Source of the DNA: Acidobacteria bacterium 13_1_20CM_3_53_8
GTDB taxonomy: Bacteria > Acidobacteriota > Blastocatellia > Pyrinomonadales > Pyrinomonadaceae
Reading direction: 5' to 3'
Assembly: GCA_001920415.1 (NCBI GenBank)
Contig: MNJR01000095.1
Span: forward strand, 1-42,816
DNA: 42,816 bases
Part shown: piece after piece, positions 25,845 through 34,599 of the stretch
How positions within the stretch are numbered: the first letter of the stretch is position 1
Layout: each line of letters starts with the position of its first letter
Position numbers and translations under genes: made by a program
Notes under the pieces: generated by a model
The model's input: only the letters and a program-made list of their open reading frames with translations
Databases searched by the model: none
What the model was told of the DNA's origin: nothing

Positions 25845-28800
25845 ATGAAAGAGGAAGAAGACAGAAACGAAAGCGCTGAATCGCAGCCTCTTGAAAGAGA
25901 GTTCCGCGAGCGGCTGCGCTCTGTCAAAAGCTTGACGGAGCGGCGCTCTGTCTCAGGGTTGGCGCGTGAGCTTTCGCGCTTGCCTTCGGACACAGCGCTC
26001 GCAGCATTGGAGACGAGCGCGGTTCTGGCGGGCGTCTCTCTTCGCGCGAGCATAGAGTTTTTGCGCGCTGTGCCTGCCGCTTCGCTCGTGCTCCGTTCGG
26101 AAGAGTTGAGCGCTTGGGGCGAGATGGGTCGCCGTCTGGCTATGGGCGACGCCGAATCCGCGATTGCTTTCTTCGCATCGGGCGTTGAAGAGATGGCGAT
26201 GATTCCAGAAACGGCGCGGCCTCTGGTCTTTCAAATCTGCGCGCGCCAGATGATTCTCTCAAGCTCCGTAGCGCTAGACACCTTTCGACGCGCGCCGCAA
26301 ATTGCAAACGTAGTCAAAGATGCAGAACTTCTCTTCTCCATTCTTGAAATCGCAGCAGAGATTTCGCGCCGCTCCGCTAAGCACAGCGCAGATTTCTTGC
26401 GCACGACGGAAAAGGTCTCTGCTTGTCTTCATGATTTCGATAATAACGAACAGGAGGTTGCGCGGCGCGCTGTCGCGCTCGCGTCCAGTTTCGCATTGCG
26501 CGCCGGAGGCATAGCCGCAGACGCCTGGTCTGCTATGCCAACTGCTTTAGAAAACTTGGACGCGCCGAGAGCGCTAATGCTTCTAAACGGCGCGGGCGAA
26601 TTTCTTGAACGAGGCGGTGGGGCCGCGCTCTCAGTATTGGTAGCAGGGGGCGAGGTCATGCGCGTCGCGCCGGAAATTTTCGAGGATTGGACTAAGTTGC
26701 TTTGGACTATAACGGAGCATGGCAACGCTGCGCTGGTGGCAACGGTGCGCGCAACGCCTCCGTTCTTTCAGACAATCATGAAAGACGTAGGGCGCGCTCG
26801 CGCCATCGAACTCGCGCGGCGCGTGCTGGAAGTGACGGGCGAGGTTGCTCTTTTGGATGGCGAAGCGGCGCTCGCATGCTTTCGTTCAAGCCCGAAGGCG
26901 CTGCGCACAGTCTCGCTAGAACAGTTCGAGCAATGGGCGCGTGAAGGTCTCGCTCTCTCTTCATCAAACGCTCGTGCGCGTAGAAGCTACTATGCGCTGG
27001 AAACCAGACGAAGCAAAGAGGCGCTTCAGACTGGAAGCGAAGGACTCGCCCTGGAATCTGTTCAGAACACTCTGCGCCTCTATGTAGAAGCTCTAACGGG
27101 GCACGAGGTTGATGTTGCGCCGCTCGCAAGTCTGCCGGATGAAGCGCGCATTGGCGACGGTCGCACCATACATCTACCGGCGGTTGTTTCAGAGTTTAAT
27201 GACGAAGAGCTTGATTTTCGTCTCTACAAAGTTCTGGCAGCGCACGCCGCAGGGCAGATTGAGTTCGGCACGCACGAGCGCGACACGGCGGATTTGCAGG
27301 CCGCATACGCGAGCATTCACGACGTTTACTCTGCCGAAAATCTGGACGCGCGCGACGCATTCGCCCTAAATGGTTACATCAACGAGATGGAGAAAGGCGA
27401 GCGTGCGCTCTCGCCTGAAGAAGAGGCGCGAAGAGCTAGAGTTGCAAGCTTGCCGCCGGATTCCGATTACCGCGCTGTGCTCGCGCTCTTTCCCTACAGA
27501 GGTTTGGCCCAGAGAATTTTCGGGACGCTTGAGAACGGGCGCATTGATCGCCGATTGCGCCGCGCTTATCGCGGACTCGCGCGCGATCTGGATTTGACGC
27601 GCGAACACTTGAGGCGCAGCCGACCGCCAATAACTCGCCTGCCCGTCACGCTCGTTCCGTTTGAATTGCTTTTCCAGATAACCTTGTGCGGAGGCGCGCT
27701 AGATGACGCGCGCAATTTCTACAGCCAGATTGTTTCAGAACTCGAATCAATCGTCGCGGATTATCTGACTCCGGCTTCGGCTTCCGTCGCAGACACACTG
27801 ATGGCAACGAGCCGCGTCTATTCGCTCTTTCAATCAATCACCGCAGACGATGCGCAGAAGCAATCTGAGGATGCTAGCCAAGGGGACGAGGGAAGAGGCG
27901 AGAGCGCTGCTGCGCGTGAAGAGATAGAGTCGGAAAAATCTGCTGACCAGAACAGGCAGCGGCGAGACGCGCGCGAGCTTTTCAACGCATGGGCCAGCAG
28001 CGACCCTTCGGGCGAGCTTGAGCAACTTGATGGCGCAGAGCGATGGATTCAGCAAGAGATGCCCGAACAGACGCTCGAACAGGGTGAAGTCGCGTTCAAT
28101 TACGACGAGTGGGACAGGGAATTGTCTGACCACCGAACGGGCTGGTGCCGCGTAGTAGAAAAGCGTGTGCGACACGGCGACCGCTCATTCGTAGCGGGCA
28201 CGCGAGAACGTTATCGCGGCATCATCTCTTCGATTCGTCATCAATTTCAGATGATGAAGCCGGAAGATTTGCAGCGCACTACGAACGAACTGGACGGCGA
28301 CGATTACGATTTGAACGCAGTGATTGATTACGTCATAGACCGCCGCGCCGACGGACATCAATCCGAAAGACTCTACACTAAGCGTCTGCGCCGACGGCGC
28401 GACGTTGCAGTCTCGTTTCTGCTGGATCAATCTTCATCAACCGCCCGAACGATTGGCCGTCATCCTTTGCAGCCCTACACGCATCCGGGTCGTCGCATCA
28501 TAGAGATTGAAAAGGAAGGACTGGTTCTGATGAGCGAAGCGCTGGAGGCTGTGGGTGATGTCTATTCAATCAACGGTTTCACCTCTGAAGGACGCCGCAA
28601 TGTGAAGTTTTACGTCGTCAAAGATTTTGACGAGAAATATTCCGAGACGGTCGAGCGGCGCATAGGTGGAATAACTTATCAGAACAACACAAGATTAGGC
28701 GCAGCCATACGTCACGCCGCCGCGCGCCTCTCTCGTCAAGATGCGCGCACGAAACTTCTGATAGTTCTTTCAGACGGTCGGCCCTACGACCACGACTACG

Positions 28801-29006
28801 GCGACGCACGCTACGCACGCGAGGACACGCGAGAAGCTTTAAGACAGGTGAAGAATCAAGGCATCACGCCCTTCTGCATCACGATTGACCGCGAATCCGA
28901 AACAGAACTGCGCGATCTTTACGGCGAGGTGGGCTACACGATAATTGACGATGTGCTCAGTTTGCCTGAAAGAATGCCGGGGATTTATAGACGGCTGACG
29001 ACTTGA
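25845..29006 (+). CDS. Large VWA-domain protein, NorD/CbbO-like, partner of the AAA ATPase
   Basis: 1053 residues. Residues about 30-450 are alpha-helical repeat-like sequence rich in Ala, Arg and Glu ([18 protein letters not shown] opening). A charged linker lies around 660-730, and the C-terminal VWA domain (about 850-1053) has a full MIDAS: DQSSS near 860, Thr in NNTRLGAA, and Asp in LSDGRPYD. NorD/CbbO proteins bind a MoxR-type ATPase and a client metalloenzyme; the client here is unknown. ATG 25845 follows AGAGGG closely. The last 93 bp are copied at 30076-30168 and in part at 30909-30964, after two toxin-antitoxin modules. Confidence 0.88.
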   Translation: MKEEEDRNESAESQPLEREFRERLRSVKSLTERRSVSGLARELSRLPSDTALAALETSAVLAGVSLRASIEFLRAVPAASLVLRSEELSAWGEMGRRLAMGDAESAIAFFASGVEEMAMIPETARPLVFQICARQMILSSSVALDTFRRAPQIANVVKDAELLFSILEIAAEISRRSAKHSADFLRTTEKVSACLHDFDNNEQEVARRAVALASSFALRAGGIAADAWSAMPTALENLDAPRALMLLNGAGEFLERGGGAALSVLVAGGEVMRVAPEIFEDWTKLLWTITEHGNAALVATVRATPPFFQTIMKDVGRARAIELARRVLEVTGEVALLDGEAALACFRSSPKALRTVSLEQFEQWAREGLALSSSNARARRSYYALETRRSKEALQTGSEGLALESVQNTLRLYVEALTGHEVDVAPLASLPDEARIGDGRTIHLPAVVSEFNDEELDFRLYKVLAAHAAGQIEFGTHERDTADLQAAYASIHDVYSAENLDARDAFALNGYINEMEKGERALSPEEEARRARVASLPPDSDYRAVLALFPYRGLAQRIFGTLENGRIDRRLRRAYRGLARDLDLTREHLRRSRPPITRLPVTLVPFELLFQITLCGGALDDARNFYSQIVSELESIVADYLTPASASVADTLMATSRVYSLFQSITADDAQKQSEDASQGDEGRGESAAAREEIESEKSADQNRQRRDARELFNAWASSDPSGELEQLDGAERWIQQEMPEQTLEQGEVAFNYDEWDRELSDHRTGWCRVVEKRVRHGDRSFVAGTRERYRGIISSIRHQFQMMKPEDLQRTTNELDGDDYDLNAVIDYVIDRRADGHQSERLYTKRLRRRRDVAVSFLLDQSSSTARTIGRHPLQPYTHPGRRIIEIEKEGLVLMSEALEAVGDVYSINGFTSEGRRNVKFYVVKDFDEKYSETVERRIGGITYQNNTRLGAAIRHAAARLSRQDARTKLLIVLSDGRPYDHDYGDARYAREDTREALRQVKNQGITPFCITIDRESETELRDLYGEVGYTIIDDVLSLPERMPGIYRRLTT

Positions 29007-29044
29007 GAGCACGTATTTCTGTGTCAAGCCAGAGCTATTTGAGC

Positions 29045-29050
29045 TATACT
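29045..29050 (+). promoter_or_regulatory. Candidate -10 box of the DUF433 module
   Basis: TATACT lies 8 bp before ATG 29059. Transcription from it would start at or near the start codon, giving a leaderless mRNA; no ribosome binding site is present (TTTTCAGCG). The -35 is not clear. Confidence 0.35.
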
Positions 29051-29058
29051 TTTCAGCG

Positions 29059-29379
29059 ATGAGTCAGGCCACAACTACAGTGCCGTTATCTACAGATGAA
29101 GCAGGCGTCTTGCGCGTCGCAGGCACACGTGTATCGCTCGATTCGGTCATATACGCTTTCTTGGAAGGCGCAACACCGGAAGAAATCGCACAAGCCTTTC
29201 CTACGCTTGATCTAGCTGCTATCTATTCCGTCCTCGGCTACTACTTACAGAATCGCGCCGAAGTAGAACAGTATCTTGAGCAAAGAAAAGTAGAGCGCGA
29301 GGAATTGAGAAAAGAGATTGAGTCTCGCTTCAATCCTCAAGGATTACGCGAACGTCTTCTGGCTCGTAAAAATATATAA
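29059..29379 (+). CDS. DUF433 protein, probable antitoxin, first of a tandem pair
   Basis: 106 residues. The DUF433 core AGTRVSLDSVIYAFLEGATP followed by IAQAFPTLDLAAIYSVLGYYL is a helix-turn-helix-like DNA-binding fold. A charged helix (REELRKEIESRFNP) follows. DUF433 proteins are commonly antitoxins to DUF5615 PIN-like toxins, and one such gene lies just downstream. It is similar along its core to the next gene, so the pair arose by duplication or joint capture. Confidence 0.85.
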   Translation: MSQATTTVPLSTDEAGVLRVAGTRVSLDSVIYAFLEGATPEEIAQAFPTLDLAAIYSVLGYYLQNRAEVEQYLEQRKVEREELRKEIESRFNPQGLRERLLARKNI

Positions 29380-29397
29380 GCAGAGCCAAACACTTCG

Positions 29398-29715
29398 ATG
29401 AATAAAGAATATGTTGTACAACTTGAAGGCGCTTATCGTATTGCAGGAACGCGTGTCTCCTTGGATTCTATCATCTATGCTTACCATCGCGGCGCATCGC
29501 CTGAGAGTATTCAGCGCTCATTTCCCACACTATCGTTGGAACAAATCTACGGAGCCATCACATTCTATCTGGCTCATCAGGATGAGGTAGATAAATATCT
29601 ATCGGAAGGCGAAGCGGAACTTGAGAAGCTGCTGGAGGCTCAACGTGCAGCCCTTCCAGAGTTCTACGAAAGGATAGAGCGCGCGCGCAAGAAATCCCTT
29701 ACAACACCTCAGTGA
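29398..29715 (+). CDS. DUF433 protein, probable antitoxin, second of the pair
   Basis: 105 residues. The core AGTRVSLDSIIYAYHRGASP and IQRSFPTLSLEQIYGAITFYL aligns without gaps to the first DUF433. The C-terminal helix (LEKLLEAQRAALPEFYERIE) differs, as expected if only one copy fits the toxin. The stop overlaps the toxin start (GTGA). This copy, being coupled to the toxin, is the likelier direct antitoxin. Confidence 0.87.
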   Translation: MNKEYVVQLEGAYRIAGTRVSLDSIIYAYHRGASPESIQRSFPTLSLEQIYGAITFYLAHQDEVDKYLSEGEAELEKLLEAQRAALPEFYERIERARKKSLTTPQ

Positions 29716-30062
29716 AAGTTCGTTTACAGGCCGACGCTGATCTCAACGAAGACATCGTCACGGGCATACAGAGGCGCGTGCCGGAGATAGATTTCCAGAC
29801 TGCTCAGGATGCTAATCTCGAAAATTTAACCGACACTGAAGTATTGGCTCTGGCCGCTATAGAAGGGCGCGTGCTGGTTACTCATGACCGCAGGACTATG
29901 CCCGCGCACTTCGGAAAGTTTATCGAGACACAAAATAGCCCCGGCCTCTTCATCATCTCACAACGCGCAGACCTTCTGGCTGTGATTAATGACTTGATAT
30001 TGATCTGGATGGCATCCGAGGCAGAAGAATACATCAATTCAATTCGCACAATCCCGCTCTGA
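29712..30062 (+). CDS. DUF5615 PIN-like toxin
   Basis: 116 residues from GTG 29712. Acidic residues typical of the PIN-like fold appear in [20 protein letters not shown] and [14 protein letters not shown]5615 proteins are predicted nucleases, usually paired with DUF433. The 4-bp overlap with the second DUF433 supports a working pair. The first strand reads ADADLN rather than the more usual LLDENL, but acidic residues remain. The 93-bp copy of the VWA gene end begins 14 bp after its stop. Confidence 0.82.
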   Translation: MKVRLQADADLNEDIVTGIQRRVPEIDFQTAQDANLENLTDTEVLALAAIEGRVLVTHDRRTMPAHFGKFIETQNSPGLFIISQRADLLAVINDLILIWMASEAEEYINSIRTIPL

Positions 30063-30075
30063 AGTTCTATGTCCT

Positions 30076-30168
30076 GATCTTTACGGCGAAATGGGCTACA
30101 CGATAATTGACGATGTTCTCAGTTTGCCCGAAAGAATGCCGGGGATTTATAGACGGCTTACGACGTAA
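30076..30168 (+). pseudogene. Duplicate of the VWA gene 3' end (copy B, 93 bp)
   Basis: From GATCTTTACGG to the stop codon, this aligns without gaps to 28914-29006 with 7 differences in 93 bp. It encodes the same last 30 residues except for one change (GEV to GEM); the other differences are synonymous or alter only the stop codon (TGA to TAA). It has no start codon and is an isolated gene end between two toxin-antitoxin modules. Confidence 0.95.
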
Positions 30169-30278
30169 GATAGATCACATTGAGCAACTCTCATAAGGCT
30201 ATGGTAATCTTGTTGGCGGTTTGACTATTGCTCTTAACGCATTTCGTAAAGTTGCAGCGAAAACCGAGAGGGAAGGTC

Positions 30279-30506
30279 ATGCAGCAGGAAACACTCATCG
30301 AAAAAATTAAAAGCCTTCCGCCGGAGAAGCTGGCGGAAGTGGAAGACTTTGTTGACTTCCTCGCACAGCGTTCAGCCAAAGTAGCGCGACATCAAGCTAT
30401 TGCTGCTTATGCTGCTGAATATGCAGGTAGTACAGATGATCTTGATCCTGAGCTTGAGGCAGTAGCGGTAGAACACATGCGCACTGAAGAGGAAGCTGGA
30501 CAGTGA
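30279..30506 (+). CDS. DUF2281/VapB-like antitoxin of a MazF module
   Basis: 75 residues from ATG 30279 with GGAAGG 4 nt upstream. The N-terminal IEKIKSLPPEKLAEVEDFVDFL motif is the DUF2281-type helix pair seen in small antitoxins; the acidic C-terminus (DDLDPELEAVAVEHMRTEEE) would bind the toxin. It overlaps the toxin by 4 bp (GTGA). The possible -35 TTGACT at 30221 lacks a good -10. Confidence 0.8.
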   Translation: MQQETLIEKIKSLPPEKLAEVEDFVDFLAQRSAKVARHQAIAAYAAEYAGSTDDLDPELEAVAVEHMRTEEEAGQ

Positions 30507-30850
30507 AACGCGGCGAAATCTACTTGGCCGATTTGTCACCACGCTCAGGCTCTGAACAGCAAGGGCGTCGTCCGGTAATCATCGTCTCGCATGATGGATT
30601 CAATCAAGCTGCTGGCTGGCGTTCGATTATTGTAGTGCCGATCTCAACCTCTGCGTCGCAAGCTAGACGTGGGCTAACTGCTGTAAAAATATTGCAAGGC
30701 GAAGGCGGATTAACACAAACCAGTATTGCTCTCTGCCATCAGGTGACGACTCTTGACCGAGCCAAACTTACCAAGCAACTTGGAGAACTGCCGCCACCAT
30801 TGCTCCGACAGGTCGAAGAAGGTCTCAAGGCTGCGCTGGACATCGAATAA
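30503..30850 (+). CDS. MazF/PemK-family mRNA interferase toxin
   Basis: 115 residues from GTG 30503. The family pattern is complete: MKRGEIYLADLSP, RRPVIIVSHDGFN, IIVVPIST and SIALCHQVTTLDRAKL. MazF toxins cut RNA at short motifs. Together with the antitoxin gene 30279-30506 it forms a second module of the island and is followed by copy C of the VWA gene end. Confidence 0.92.
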   Translation: MKRGEIYLADLSPRSGSEQQGRRPVIIVSHDGFNQAAGWRSIIVVPISTSASQARRGLTAVKILQGEGGLTQTSIALCHQVTTLDRAKLTKQLGELPPPLLRQVEEGLKAALDIE

Positions 30851-30908
30851 GCGCAGTTCCCTATGTGTAACAAACCTCCCAGCTTTTAGAATTGAAATCG
30901 CAGAATTT

Positions 30909-30964
30909 GGCTACACGATAATTGATGATGTTCTCAGTTTGCCCGAAAGAATGTCGGGATTTCA
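30909..30964 (+). pseudogene. Partial, decayed duplicate of the VWA gene 3' end (copy C)
   Basis: About 55 bp match the VWA gene from GGCTACACGATAATTGA onward, covering the codons for [15 protein letters not shown], then lose one G and drift. Copy C shares with copy B two bases that differ from the real gene (GATGTT and GCCCGAA), so B and C are closer to each other. Confidence 0.88.
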
Positions 30965-31049
30965 AATAAAAGTATTTTCAGAACATTCCCAGGGACAGAG
31001 CTTGTTGGAATTTTTGTGCTGCATCGCACCATATTGGTGTTACTTTCCG

Positions 31050-31079
31050 TTGACATCTGTCAGCCAACTTCTTTAGTAT
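31050..31079 (+). promoter_or_regulatory. Conserved promoter of the exported-protein family, copy 1
   Basis: TTGACA (31050-31055), 18-bp spacer, TAGTAT (31074-31079). The block including CTTCTTTAGTATGC recurs at 34118 and 39178 in front of paralogous genes, which supports a real promoter. Confidence 0.75.
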
Positions 31080-31085
31080 GCGTAG

Positions 31086-31407
31086 GCCATAATTTTTTTC
31101 GTGGGGTTGCGCTGGCACCGGGTCGGCAGCCTTTCAGCCCAGATTCATCCGCACATTAGATAGTCTTACACAGTTTTTCCGGTAGGCCACTTTTGTAGTA
31201 TTCGGGCGCTTACCGCTTACGAATCAGGGTTGGATAATTTAAGCGAAGTCAACTCCCCGATTAGCTATAGGCGGGAGTAGAGCAACACATCTGCACTCCC
31301 TTTTCAATCAAGACAAGGCGTTCTCGCCGACGAGATCAAGCGGTCAGCGTATGTATGGGACTAATCCTACATAGTCAAATAATAATTGGAACAACAGTGG
31401 AGGAATT
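31086..31407 (+). promoter_or_regulatory. Long conserved leader of the exported-protein gene, copy 1
   Basis: About 322 nt without a gene. It shares ordered blocks with the two other leaders: GGTCGGCAG and TTCAGCCCAG, then AGTCTTAC, TTTTCCGGTA, GCTTACCGC, ACGAATCAGGG, CTCCCCGATTAGCT and GATCAAGCGG. It ends with GGAGG and the start codon. Probably a structured mRNA leader. The class is not recognised. Confidence 0.6.
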
Positions 31408-33948
31408 ATGAAAAGAGTGGGTTTCTTTTTGGCGGCGGCGTTTTGCATGGCCGTAGTTTGTTCAAGCGTGTCTGCGCAAACCACCTATACATGGAATCAG
31501 ACAGGTACGGCGGCATGGACAACTTCAACGAACTGGACGCCAACGCGAACCACGCCTGCTGTTGATGATGTTCTGGTTTTCAATAACGGCGCGACGACTA
31601 TTGTAACAGCCGTGCCGACTCAGACCATCGGACAGTTATCGGTTTCGGGCAACACCAACGTGACACTGCAAACCGGTGCCGCTGGCAACACTTTAACCAT
31701 TGCGGGCGGCACAGGAACGGATCTATCGGTTGCCGCAGGTTCGCAGCTTAATGTCAATACAGCTAATGCGCTTATCATTAACGTTGCGACCGGCGCGACG
31801 GGAAGCATAAGCGGGTCAATGACTCTCTCTGCTGGCGCTCACAGGTTAACGGCTGTTGATGCCAGTGGAATTACATTCCAGAGCGGAGCCACATTCACGG
31901 AAGGCACATCGTTTTCAGGAAACCCCTTTGGCACAACCAATCTCAACTCCATAGTCTTTGCCAGTGGCTCTACATTTATATTCATCGCGGGAAGCAATCC
32001 ATTTGGGGCGGCGCAGCCAAGCTCTGTAGTTGTATTCCAAACGGGCAGTCTATTCAGCCAAACTGGCACTGGCACACCTGCATTCTCGGGTCGTACCTAC
32101 GCGAATTTTGAGTTGAATAATGCTTCTGCCAACGTTACTGTTACCGGCGGCAGTGCAGTCTCGATAGACAACCTGACGATCACGGCTGGAACTCTCAACT
32201 TCAACATGACCGCAACTCCCGGACATTCAATCAAAGGAAACATCACGGTTGCTTCTGGTCAGACTCTTAATTTCGCTCCCGCGACGGCAGGAACGGTCAA
32301 CTTAAATGGATCGTCCGCTCAGACGATTAGTGGCGCGGGAACACTTACGTTTTCGACCCTGTCAACCATTAACGTAAATAATGCGAATGGCATCACCTTA
32401 CAAAAGGACATAACGATTAATGGCGGGCTTACGCTCACCGCAGGTAACATAACTACCGGCGCTAATACTCTGTCAATTAGCTCAACCGGAATTGTCAGCC
32501 GAACCAGCGGTCACATCATTGGCAATCTGAAAAAGAATTTTCCGGCGGCGGCAACCAAGACTTTTGAAGTTGGAACGGCCAATGGATATTCTCCGGTCAC
32601 CGTTAACGCCACTGCCGGAACGTTCCCGGCGGATTTTACGGTCAGCGCCACTCAAGGGCCGCACCCGGCAGTCAACGCCGCCACATCCATTCAGAGATAC
32701 TGGACGCTTACAAACACAACCATCAGTTCAGCGGATTTAACTTTCCAATATTTAGCTGGCGATGTGATGGGCACGGAAGCCAATTACAGAGTGATACGCA
32801 TCTCTGGCGGCACACCCGTCTCCTTCCCTGCAAGCATCATTAACACAGGCGCTCACACGGCAAGCCTTGCGGGCGTGACAGGTTTCTCAGACTGGACTGT
32901 GGGCGAGAACGTTGCTCCGACAGCCGCTCCGGCCAACTTGAGCGGACGAATCATTACGAGCGATGGCGCTCCTTTGGGCGGCGTAGTGCTGGCTCTTAAC
33001 GGAGGCAGCCACGTGCGAATGACCATCACGGATGCATCAGGTTATTACTCGTTCGGCAATGTTATGACCGATCAGTTCTACACGCTCGCGCCCATGCGTG
33101 TTAACTACCAATTCAGCCCCGGTGCGGCATCCTTCAGTATGGTGGGCAATAGGGCAGATGCGAACTTCACTGCAACTGCTTCGGCAATGGTAGCCAATCC
33201 TCTGGACACGCCTGAATTCTTCGTTCGCCAGCAATACCTTGATTTCTTAGGACGTGAACCGGATCAAGGCGGATTGGATTTCTGGACAGCTAAATTAAGA
33301 GCGTGCGGAGTGGACTCGGAGTGCATGCGACAGGAGCGCATAAACGTCTCCGCCGCATTCTTCCAGAGTGATGAGTTCCAACAGACTGGCTCTTTTGTCT
33401 ATCGTCTATACAAAGCTGGATTGGGCAGACAGTTGAGCTATCAGGAATTCACAGCAGACCGCGCGCAAGTTCTGGACGGGAATAATCTGGACGCGCGCAA
33501 AGCTGCTTTCGCAGATGCCTTTGTGCAGCGTGCGGAGTTCACACAGAAGTATCAGGGCGCAACAACAGCCGAAGGTTTTGCTGACGCGCTGATACGAACC
33601 ATGCTCCAGTCGAGCGGTGTAGATTTGTCGGCGCAAAGGAACGCTCTCGTTAGCAGGTACAATTCAGGCGCGACGCTAGACCAATCCCGCGCGCTCGCGC
33701 TGAGAGAAGCGATTGAATCTGCAAGTTTCCGTCAGGCGGAGTTCAATCGTGCGTTCGTGCTGACAGAGTATTTCGGCTACCTGCACCGTAATGTTGATGG
33801 GGGAGGATATGACTTCTGGCTGGATGTATTGAACAACCGTGTACCCGGTAATTACAGAAGCATGGTATGCGCTTTCATTACTTCTAGTGAGTATCAGAGA
33901 TTGTTCTCTTCCGTCGTTACTCATTCTAACGGTGAATGCTCGCAGTAA
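31408..33948 (+). CDS. Exported beta-rich repeat protein with DUF4214 C-terminus (846 aa)
   Basis: GGAGG stands before ATG 31408. Residues 1-23 are a classical signal peptide ending SVSAQ. Residues 24-365 are Thr/Ser/Gly/Asn-rich beta sequence of passenger or beta-helix type (TWNQTGTAAWTTSTNW opening). Residues about 368-500 form a module shared closely with the next gene (FEVGTANGYSPVTVNATAG to FSDWTVGE). A carboxypeptidase-regulatory-like fold follows (about 510-590), then a DUF4214 region (595-846) with FVRQQYLDFLGREPDQGG and a second copy YLHRNVDGGGYDFWLD. Likely a surface or secreted protein; the ligand is unknown. Confidence 0.9.
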   Translation: MKRVGFFLAAAFCMAVVCSSVSAQTTYTWNQTGTAAWTTSTNWTPTRTTPAVDDVLVFNNGATTIVTAVPTQTIGQLSVSGNTNVTLQTGAAGNTLTIAGGTGTDLSVAAGSQLNVNTANALIINVATGATGSISGSMTLSAGAHRLTAVDASGITFQSGATFTEGTSFSGNPFGTTNLNSIVFASGSTFIFIAGSNPFGAAQPSSVVVFQTGSLFSQTGTGTPAFSGRTYANFELNNASANVTVTGGSAVSIDNLTITAGTLNFNMTATPGHSIKGNITVASGQTLNFAPATAGTVNLNGSSAQTISGAGTLTFSTLSTINVNNANGITLQKDITINGGLTLTAGNITTGANTLSISSTGIVSRTSGHIIGNLKKNFPAAATKTFEVGTANGYSPVTVNATAGTFPADFTVSATQGPHPAVNAATSIQRYWTLTNTTISSADLTFQYLAGDVMGTEANYRVIRISGGTPVSFPASIINTGAHTASLAGVTGFSDWTVGENVAPTAAPANLSGRIITSDGAPLGGVVLALNGGSHVRMTITDASGYYSFGNVMTDQFYTLAPMRVNYQFSPGAASFSMVGNRADANFTATASAMVANPLDTPEFFVRQQYLDFLGREPDQGGLDFWTAKLRACGVDSECMRQERINVSAAFFQSDEFQQTGSFVYRLYKAGLGRQLSYQEFTADRAQVLDGNNLDARKAAFADAFVQRAEFTQKYQGATTAEGFADALIRTMLQSSGVDLSAQRNALVSRYNSGATLDQSRALALREAIESASFRQAEFNRAFVLTEYFGYLHRNVDGGGYDFWLDVLNNRVPGNYRSMVCAFITSSEYQRLFSSVVTHSNGECSQ

Positions 33949-34034
33949 AGTAATTTGGAAGATGTATGAACGAAGAGGGGGCGTAGTGTTCAAAAATCTA
34001 CGCCCCCTCTTCGCCGGTTACGACAACTGTCACA
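33812..34034 (+). repeat. 223-bp direct repeat, copy 1 (gene end plus hairpin)
   Basis: These 223 bp are identical base for base to 38870-39092. They cover the last 46 codons of the exported-protein gene, its stop, the hairpin and 20 bp beyond. Upstream the two genes differ clearly, so the identity is recent and local. Confidence 0.95.
33971..34013 (+). terminator. 16-bp perfect hairpin after the first exported-protein gene
   Basis: CGAAGAGGGGGCGTAG and CTACGCCCCCTCTTCG pair perfectly over an 11-nt loop. No T-run follows, but the position 22 bp after the stop and its exact repetition at 39029 support a 3'-end role. Confidence 0.75.
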
Positions 34035-34117
34035 AGACAATTGATAGTCTTAGCCCTGACAGGATAATTACCGTTGACCTTATAAGCTGCATCCCGCCAG
34101 ATTTTCCTCCACCTTTG

Positions 34118-34146
34118 TTGACATCTACCTGCGACTTCTTTAGTAT
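34118..34146 (+). promoter_or_regulatory. Conserved promoter of the exported-protein family, copy 2
   Basis: TTGACA (34118-34123), 17-bp spacer, TAGTAT (34141-34146), in the same sequence context as copies 1 and 3. Confidence 0.75.
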
Positions 34147-34152
34147 GCACAC

Positions 34153-34599
34153 GCCTATTTGAGTTGCGACCTGCCCAGAGATCGGCAGTCCTTCAGTTCA
34201 GTTCAGTTTCACCTACAGGCTAACATTACGGTTTTCAATCGTCTGCGACTTGCTTGCAAATACCCGGCTTGAATCTGCTGTTGATGAACACGGGAGACAG
34301 ATTGTTAGTCACCGGTCGCACTCGAATGTAAACCGTAATAGTTTTACGCGAGAGCTTTCCGGTAAGTCACTCAGCTAGTATCCCGGTGCCTTATCACGTA
34401 CGAATCCGGGGGTAATCAGCCTTGGGGGAAATCACCTCCCCGACTTAGCTGTCAAGTAGTAGCCGAAGTTGCAGGTTTTCTCGCCTAAAGATCTAGCGGC
34501 CAAAAGGGGTGAGTCTGTTTTTTCAGCATCGGTTAATGAGGGGGAATTCTTTCACCCTTAGATTATTAAATGCAGTCCGAACATTGATGGAGACTTTTC
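34153..34599 (+). promoter_or_regulatory. Long conserved leader of the exported-protein gene, copy 2, with an extra insert
   Basis: About 447 nt without a gene. It has the shared blocks GATCGGCAGTC, AATAGTTTTACGCGAGAGCT, TTTCCGGTAAG, TACGAATCC, GGGTAATCA, CCTCCCCGA, TTAGCTGTC and GATCTAGCGGC. An insert of about 115 nt absent from the other leaders is bounded by perfect 10-bp inverted repeats, ATTACGGTTT (34225-34234) and AAACCGTAAT (34330-34339). GGAG lies 7 nt before ATG 34600. Confidence 0.6.

Noticed and set aside
29007-30964. Classical integrative element or prophage remnant
   Set aside because: No integrase, recombinase, transposase or tRNA target is visible; only the repeated gene end supports insertion.
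31086-31407. Known riboswitch (cyclic di-GMP, c-di-AMP or cobalamin) in the leaders
   Set aside because: Short resemblances such as GCCACTC or CCCGATTAGCTGTC exist, but the core consensus motifs of those classes are missing.
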